In this document: piece after piece, positions 58,059 through 64,000 of the stretch
How the letters are laid out: every line of letters starts with the position of its first letter
How positions within the stretch are numbered: the stretch's first letter is position 1
Assembly (NCBI GenBank): GCA_002470465.1
Contig: DKMD01000002.1
Location: forward strand, 1 to 64,000
From: Pluralibacter sp. UBA7423
Lineage (GTDB): Bacteria > Pseudomonadota > Gammaproteobacteria > Enterobacterales > Enterobacteriaceae
Length of the DNA stretch: 64,000 bases
Direction of reading: 5' to 3'
Translations under genes and position numbers: made by a program
Notes under the pieces: model-generated
The model's input: only the letters and a program-made list of their open reading frames with translations
The model's database searches: none
Told to the model about the DNA's origin: nothing

Positions 58059-58853
58059 TCAGGCAGATTGCAGGCGGGCGGGGTCGATCTGGAAGAGCGC
58101 GGCGAAGTTTTCGGTGGTCTGTTGCGCCAGTTGCTCAAGCGACACCCCTTTCAGCACGGCCATGTACTCTGCAACATCGCGAGTCATCGCCGGCTGGTTC
58201 TCTTTCCCACGGTGCGGTACCGGTGCCAGGTACGGTGAATCCGTTTCCACCAGAATCCTGTCGAGAGGCACATAACGTGCCGCATCGCGCAGTTGCTCAG
58301 CATTGCGGAACGTCACGATGCCGGAAAACGAGATATAGAAGCCCAGATCGAGCAGCTTGCCCGCCGTCTCTTTGTCCTCTGTGAAACAGTGTAGTACGCC
58401 TCCGCAATCCGTCACTTTTTCATCGCGCAGGATCGCCAGCGTGTCTTCCCGTGCATCCCGCGTATGAACGATGACCGGTTTGTTCAGCTCACGACCAATA
58501 CGGATATGATGCGCGAAAGACTCCTGCTGACGGAGTTTAGTTTCCGGCGTGTAATAATAATCGAGGCCCGTTTCCCCCAACGCGACTACGCCCTCTTCCG
58601 CCGCCATCCGGCGAAGGTCTGCAACATCATAGCTTTCATCCTGGTTCAGCGGGTGAACGCCGCAGGAAAACACAACGTTGTTCCGCGTACCGACCAGATC
58701 GCGCATCCCGCGGTATCCCGGCAAAGTGGTTGCAACCGCCAGACAGAACTTCACGTCGCGCGCCGCGGCTTTCGCCAGCACGTCGTCCACGTCTTTGTGC
58801 AGGGACTGATAATCGAGGCCATCGAGATGGCAGTGCGAGTCGACTAAGAACAT
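58059..58853 (-). CDS. ycfH: TatD-family metal-dependent hydrolase YcfH
   Basis: 264 residues. TatD motifs: VDSHCHLDGLDY at the N-terminus (metal-binding His pair), GETGLDYYYTPET with Glu, VIVHTRDA, GGVLHCFTED and LVETDSPYLAP. It is a predicted nuclease or D-aminoacyl-type hydrolase. The start MFLVDSHC is conserved, with AAGAGAGAC upstream. Last gene of the pabC-mltG-tmk-holB-ycfH run. Confidence 0.95.
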   Translation of the reverse strand: MFLVDSHCHLDGLDYQSLHKDVDDVLAKAAARDVKFCLAVATTLPGYRGMRDLVGTRNNVVFSCGVHPLNQDESYDVADLRRMAAEEGVVALGETGLDYYYTPETKLRQQESFAHHIRIGRELNKPVIVHTRDAREDTLAILRDEKVTDCGGVLHCFTEDKETAGKLLDLGFYISFSGIVTFRNAEQLRDAARYVPLDRILVETDSPYLAPVPHRGKENQPAMTRDVAEYMAVLKGVSLEQLAQQTTENFAALFQIDPARLQSA

Positions 58854-58890
58854 GATGTCTCTCTTAATATTGTCTTTATACAGGTGATGT

Positions 58891-59895
58891 TTAATGGAAT
58901 GGCGTCGGCAGCGGGCTCGTAGCATGGAGCCAGTGTTCCCAGCGCAGCAGGCGATCGTTGAGCATGAGCTCCCGGTTGAGTCCGGTAACGCTCTGGAGCT
59001 GCTCCCGACACTCGCAGGCGTCGCGGGCCATTGCCTGCAAGCGCGCTGCGGAAACCTGACCCGCCACTCGCTGAATCAGCGGCCCGGCATCCACATTGGT
59101 TAACAATGTAATGCCCTGCTGCATTTTTTGCGCATCCAGCAGCAGCGAAGTCAGCCAGTAAAGCCGCTCCGCTACGTTGTCGTTATTAAGCACCGGCAGC
59201 AGCGAAAGCCAGTCACCGCTTTGCAGCGCGCCATCCAGCGCAGCGCAGAGCTGCTGACGGGCAGCAGAATGTTTTTCCTCAAGCAGTTCGAGCGCGGCTG
59301 CAGGCGCACCTGCGGTTAAGCGTAAGGCCGTCAGCAGGCTCTCTTGTGACATTGTCACTTCCCGACCGAGCCAGGCCAGACCGTAATTTTCAGCCGGCGG
59401 GGCGAGATGGAAATGGCGACAGCGGCTACGCAAGGTGGCAAGCAGCCGGGCGGGCTCTTCACATTGCAGGAAGAACCAGGTGTTTTCCGGCGGTTCTTCC
59501 AGGGTTTTCAGCAGAGCATTCGCTGCGGCCTCTGTCAGCAAGGCCGCATCGCTCAACCAAACGACCTTCGCCCCACCAAGCCGGGCACGCTCATACAATT
59601 TTTCGGTAACGTCACGTACCGCGTCGATGCCAAGCGTACTCTTACCTTTTTCAGGCTCAAGCTGATAGTAGTCGGGATGCGTGCCCGCCTGCATTAGCTG
59701 GCAGCTGTGACATTTCCCGCAGCTTTTTTGGCCTTCCGGTGTGTGGCACATCTGGAAGCGCACCAGCGCATAGACCAGCGCCTCCGCACCCAGGCCGGGC
59801 AACGCCTGCACTAACAGCGCGTGGTGACCACGACCGGACTGGTAGCGGGTGACCAGCTGTTCAAACGGCGGGCGCAGCCACGGATACCATTTCAT
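58891..59895 (-). CDS. holB: DNA polymerase III delta' subunit HolB
   Basis: 334 residues. Clamp-loader AAA+ fold with a non-canonical P-loop ([14 protein letters not shown]), zinc module Cys 50, 59, 62 and 65 ([16 protein letters not shown]), and the SRC-like motif [12 protein letters not shown]. It is the stator of the clamp loader. ATGA overlap with tmk. Confidence 0.96.
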   Translation of the reverse strand: MKWYPWLRPPFEQLVTRYQSGRGHHALLVQALPGLGAEALVYALVRFQMCHTPEGQKSCGKCHSCQLMQAGTHPDYYQLEPEKGKSTLGIDAVRDVTEKLYERARLGGAKVVWLSDAALLTEAAANALLKTLEEPPENTWFFLQCEEPARLLATLRSRCRHFHLAPPAENYGLAWLGREVTMSQESLLTALRLTAGAPAAALELLEEKHSAARQQLCAALDGALQSGDWLSLLPVLNNDNVAERLYWLTSLLLDAQKMQQGITLLTNVDAGPLIQRVAGQVSAARLQAMARDACECREQLQSVTGLNRELMLNDRLLRWEHWLHATSPLPTPFH

Positions 59896-60533
59896 GCGCC
59901 CTGCTCCTCAACCCAGGCGGCCAGCATGCTGCGAATATCCTGCATCACTGTTTCAAGCGGCTGCGTCGCGTCAATGGTACGAATAGTCGGATCCTGCGCA
60001 GCCAGCTCCAGATAACGGGCGCGGGTGCGATGGAAGAAGTTGAAGGATTCCTGCTCAATACGATCGAGATCGCCGCGAGCTCGGGCACGCTTTAGACCCA
60101 CTTCCGGCGTAACGTCGAGGTAGAGCGTAAGGTCCGGGCGGAAATCACCGAGTACCGCATCACGCAGCGTGGTGAGCAAGTGCTGATCGATACCACGTCC
60201 GCCGCCCTGATACGCCTGCGTTGAGAGATCGTGGCGATCGCCAATCACCCATTTGCCTTCAGCCAGCGCCGGTTTAATGACTGTTTCAACAAGCTGTACA
60301 CGAGCGGCATAGAACATCAGCACTTCCGCTTTATCAGTAATGACTTCATCGCCGACGGATTTGATATCCAGCACCAGGCTACGCAGTTTTTCCGCCAGCA
60401 CGGTGCCACCAGGTTCGCGGGTGAACACCAGCTCACGGATGCCCATCTGCTCGAGGGTTTCCACTACCAGATTACGCGCGGTGGTTTTCCCTGCGCCTTC
60501 CAGGCCTTCGATGACGATATATTTACTGCGCAT
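59892..60533 (-). CDS. tmk: Thymidylate kinase Tmk
   Basis: 213 residues. P-loop [10 protein letters not shown] is at about 9-18, the DR-type motif is [15 protein letters not shown], and the LID region contains [14 protein letters not shown]. It phosphorylates dTMP to dTDP. It overlaps mltG by 11 bases and holB by 4. Confidence 0.97.
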   Translation of the reverse strand: MRSKYIVIEGLEGAGKTTARNLVVETLEQMGIRELVFTREPGGTVLAEKLRSLVLDIKSVGDEVITDKAEVLMFYAARVQLVETVIKPALAEGKWVIGDRHDLSTQAYQGGGRGIDQHLLTTLRDAVLGDFRPDLTLYLDVTPEVGLKRARARGDLDRIEQESFNFFHRTRARYLELAAQDPTIRTIDATQPLETVMQDIRSMLAAWVEEQGA

Positions 60534-61545
60534 TTTTTTCCTTAAGTACTTTCAGGTAATCCTGCACCGAGCGGTTATGGCTCGCGAGATTGGTATTAAA
60601 AGTGTGCCCGCCTTTGCCGTCGGCCACAAAATAGAGATACGGCGTTTTTGCCGGATGCGCGGCAGCATTCAATGAGGCCTCACCCGGCGTGGCAATCGGA
60701 CCTGGCGGCATTCCGGCAATGACGTAGGTATTGTACGCCGTTGGCGTCTCGAGATCCTTGCGGTTCAGTTTGCCATTATAGCTTTCACCCATGCCGTAGA
60801 TCACGGTCGGGTCGGTTTGCAGACGCATGCCGATACGCAGGCGGTTGATGAACACAGACGCGACTTTGTCGCGCTCAGCGGCAACGGCAGTCTCTTTTTC
60901 GACGATCGAAGCCATGGTCATCAGCTGGTTTTTATCCTGATACGGCAGGTTGTCCGTCCGTCCTTCCCAGGCCTCATCAACTGCCTTCACCATTTTCTGA
61001 TGCGCGCGCTTGAGGATCTGGATATCCGTGGTGTTGGCCGTGTACATCCAGGTATCTGGCCAGAACCAGCCTTCCACCCAGTCGGCATGCTCCAGCTTCA
61101 GCGCTTCGGCAACGGTGGCATAGCTGTCGTCTTTCAGCGTGTGCCTGACGTAAGGCGCTTCTCGCAGCTGTTTAAGGTAATCGCTGACGCGCATTCCTTC
61201 GATAAAGCGCAACGGGAACTGAGCCTCTTTTCCGCTGGCCAGAAGCTGCAGCATATCGCGCACGCTCATCCCTGGCGTCAGGCGATAAGTACCGGCTTTA
61301 AAGTGAGAGAGCTCTGGCTCAACGCGAAGCAACCACTGAAATACGCGCGGACGATTAATGATTTTTTCCACATAAAGGGAATCCCCCAACGCCATACGAC
61401 CAGTACCGGCCTTGAGGGTAAAAATAGTGTCTTCTTTAATCAGAATTTTGCTTGTCGCAAACTCACGAACTTTCCACATTCCGACGCCAGCGGCAAGGAC
61501 AAACGCAACCAACAGCAGGAGGACAAACCGAAACATTTTCTTCAT
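60523..61545 (-). CDS. mltG: Endolytic murein transglycosylase MltG (YceG)
   Basis: 340 residues. An N-terminal membrane anchor ([18 protein letters not shown]) is followed by a LysM-like part and the YceG catalytic region ([20 protein letters not shown] with catalytic Glu, [28 protein letters not shown]). It cuts nascent glycan strands near the inner membrane. It overlaps pabC by 4 bases. Confidence 0.96.
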   Translation of the reverse strand: MKKMFRFVLLLLVAFVLAAGVGMWKVREFATSKILIKEDTIFTLKAGTGRMALGDSLYVEKIINRPRVFQWLLRVEPELSHFKAGTYRLTPGMSVRDMLQLLASGKEAQFPLRFIEGMRVSDYLKQLREAPYVRHTLKDDSYATVAEALKLEHADWVEGWFWPDTWMYTANTTDIQILKRAHQKMVKAVDEAWEGRTDNLPYQDKNQLMTMASIVEKETAVAAERDKVASVFINRLRIGMRLQTDPTVIYGMGESYNGKLNRKDLETPTAYNTYVIAGMPPGPIATPGEASLNAAAHPAKTPYLYFVADGKGGHTFNTNLASHNRSVQDYLKVLKEKNAQ

Positions 61546-62357
61546 GACTTCTTCGACTGCTCACAAAGGGGGGCCAAAAATTCAAACAGCTCGCGCGACA
61601 GATAGCGAGCCTCAGCAAACTGGTTTACGGGCACAACGGGCATCAGCGCATTGCAGATCAGCACTTCATCAGCCTGACGAACGGCATCCTCCCGGGCACT
61701 GACTTCGACAACGTGAAAACGACTTTGTGCCAGTACGGAGAGACAATGCTGCCGCATGATACCGTTAACGCCAGCGTGCTCCATGCGAGGAGTAAATACG
61801 GTATTCCCGGCTCGCCAGAATAAATTAGCCGCACAGCATTCCGTAACCCAGCCTTCGCTGTCAAGCACCAGAGCCTCATCGGCCTGCGTCTGCTCAAGTT
61901 GCGCGCGAATCAGCACCTGCTCCAGGCGGTTGAGATGCTTGAGGCCAGCCAGCATCGGGTTACGCCCGAGTCTGACCGGGCTTAGCGCAAGCGTAATACC
62001 TTGCTGCCGCCACTGGGGATAATGTGCCGGTGCGGGAGAGAGGCTAAGAATACGCGTTGGGGAATAACACGCCGAAGGGCTGTAGCCCCGGCCCCCTTTT
62101 CCACGGGTGATAATGACTTTCAGCACGCCATCCTGCTGTGTCTGCGCAAGCGCGCGCATTTCCTGGCTGAGCGTGGGCCACTCAGAAAAAGGGATCAGGA
62201 GTGCGCGGCAGGTATTCTGCAACCTTTGCAGGTGTTGCTCTAAAAACTCGGGAACGCCACGCGAGATGCGGACCGTGGTAAAACAGCCATCACCAAACTG
62301 GACGCCGCGGTCACTCGCGGCAAGTGAATCCTGTTCCACACCATTAATCAAGACCAT
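61542..62357 (-). CDS. pabC: Aminodeoxychorismate lyase PabC
   Basis: 271 residues of fold-type IV PLP enzymes. The PLP-binding Lys is in [34 protein letters not shown] is the family signature. It converts aminodeoxychorismate to p-aminobenzoate for folate synthesis. It starts a tight operon (pabC-mltG-tmk-holB) 113 bases after fabF, with a terminator hairpin between. Confidence 0.95.
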   Translation of the reverse strand: MVLINGVEQDSLAASDRGVQFGDGCFTTVRISRGVPEFLEQHLQRLQNTCRALLIPFSEWPTLSQEMRALAQTQQDGVLKVIITRGKGGRGYSPSACYSPTRILSLSPAPAHYPQWRQQGITLALSPVRLGRNPMLAGLKHLNRLEQVLIRAQLEQTQADEALVLDSEGWVTECCAANLFWRAGNTVFTPRMEHAGVNGIMRQHCLSVLAQSRFHVVEVSAREDAVRQADEVLICNALMPVVPVNQFAEARYLSRELFEFLAPLCEQSKKS

Positions 62358-62430
62358 CGCAGCTCCTTATCAGTGGCCCGTAAGTCTGGCAGGGGGAACA
62401 CGGGATCTCAAGCGGAAAAAACGCAAAGAA

Positions 62431-62453
62431 AAGGCCTGCATGGCAGGCCTTTA
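62431..62453 (-). terminator. fabF terminator
   Basis: The stem AAGGCCTGC/GCAGGCCTT with a 3-base loop is followed on the minus strand by TTCTTTGCG and then TTTTTT. Some read-through into pabC is likely, as the genes are linked in E. coli. Confidence 0.7.
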
Positions 62454-62469
62454 TCATCAGGGCGAATCA

Positions 62470-63768
<1,299 letters not shown>

Positions 63769-63769
63769 T

Positions 63770-63791
63770 CAGGCGGTCGAGTGACCGCCTG
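63770..63791 (-). terminator. Hairpin between acpP and fabF
   Basis: The perfect stem CAGGCGGTC/GACCGCCTG has a 4-base loop followed on the minus strand by AGTTTTATC. It is a likely partial terminator that keeps acpP expression higher than fabF. Confidence 0.55.
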
Positions 63792-63802
63792 GAGATGTTC
63801 AC

Positions 63803-64000
63803 TTACGCCTGGTGGCCGTTGATGTAATCAATGGCAGCCTGAACGGTGGTGATTTTCTCAGCTTCTTCGTCCGGAATCTCAGTATCAAACTCTTCTTCCA
63901 GAGCCATTACCAGCTCAACGGTGTCAAGAGAATCAGCGCCCAGGTCTTCAACGAAAGATGCGGAGTTAACAACTTCTTCCTGCTTAACGCCCAGCTGTTC
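63803..64000 (-). CDS. acpP: Acyl carrier protein AcpP (5' end beyond the window)
   Basis: The last 65 residues are present, from [11 protein letters not shown] to INGHQA. The 4'-phosphopantetheine site Ser lies in [12 protein letters not shown]. The first 13 residues lie outside the window; the full protein is 78 residues. It carries growing acyl chains. The sequence differs slightly from E. coli (VVNS for VTNN). Confidence 0.98.
   Translation of the reverse strand, partial: EQLGVKQEEVVNSASFVEDLGADSLDTVELVMALEEEFDTEIPDEEAEKITTVQAAIDYINGHQA

Overview
The window is chromosomal DNA of a member of the Enterobacteriaceae, most likely Enterobacter or a close relative. Almost every backbone gene is recognisable as the counterpart of an E. 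coli K-12 gene, in E. coli-like local order. The backbone is GC-rich, with REP/BIME palindromes between genes. The assignment to a genus is inference from protein similarity and gene order; no search was run.

Layout. (1) 1-14.8 kb: yeaG (5' end outside the window), yeaH, a polar amino-acid ABC importer operon, yeaK, the small-protein gene yoaI, yeaL, nimR/nimT, a class-I glutamine-amidotransferase-like gene, yeaO, a hypothetical gene, yoaF, a tail-end relic of dgcP, a membrane diguanylate cyclase, and a Kbp-like/YidB-like pair. (2) 14.8-20.6 kb: an AT-rich accessory island ending at the 3' end of icd. It holds several orphan genes, a decayed lambda-type integrase and a repeat-rich, frame-disrupted membrane/HEPN locus. 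(3) 20.6-30 kb: icd, rluE, nudJ, mnmA, hflD, purB, phoP-phoQ, roxA. (4) 30-46.3 kb: pepT, potABCD, cobB-nagK, lolCDE, ycfT, mfd, ldtC. (5) 46.4-57.8 kb: bhsA, comR, ycfJ, ndh, ycfP-nagZ-thiK-lpoB-ycfL-hinT, fhuE, ptsG. (6) 58-64 kb: ycfH-holB-tmk-mltG-pabC, fabF and the 3' part of acpP.

How the parts work together. The backbone covers polyamine uptake (PotABCD), lipoprotein export (LolCDE), Mg2+/envelope sensing (PhoPQ), peptidoglycan synthesis, trimming and recycling (LpoB, MltG, LdtC, NagZ, NagK), tRNA/rRNA/ribosomal-protein modification (MnmA, RluE, RoxA), fatty-acid elongation (AcpP, FabF) and glucose uptake (PtsG). Several control sites are readable directly: a PhoP box before phoP, a PhoB box before yoaI, FNR sites before ndh and before an island gene, a CRP site before bhsA, CRP/Mlc-like sites and the SgrS target region before ptsG, and a likely Fur site before fhuE.

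The best candidate for something undescribed lies at 19473-20523, between the integrase relic and the 3' end of icd, which is a known phage attachment gene. Two adjacent reading frames, a multi-pass membrane protein and a HEPN-type Rx4H protein, become one protein of about 350 residues if each of two 7-base homopolymers had 8 bases. The same locus carries eight copies of a 5-bp repeat inside the membrane part and eight copies of a 9-bp repeat, encoding Ala-Leu-Lys, at the junction. This fits a phase-variable membrane-anchored HEPN effector, but homopolymer miscalls in the assembly are a serious alternative. A second candidate is the two-gene unit at 17060-18680.
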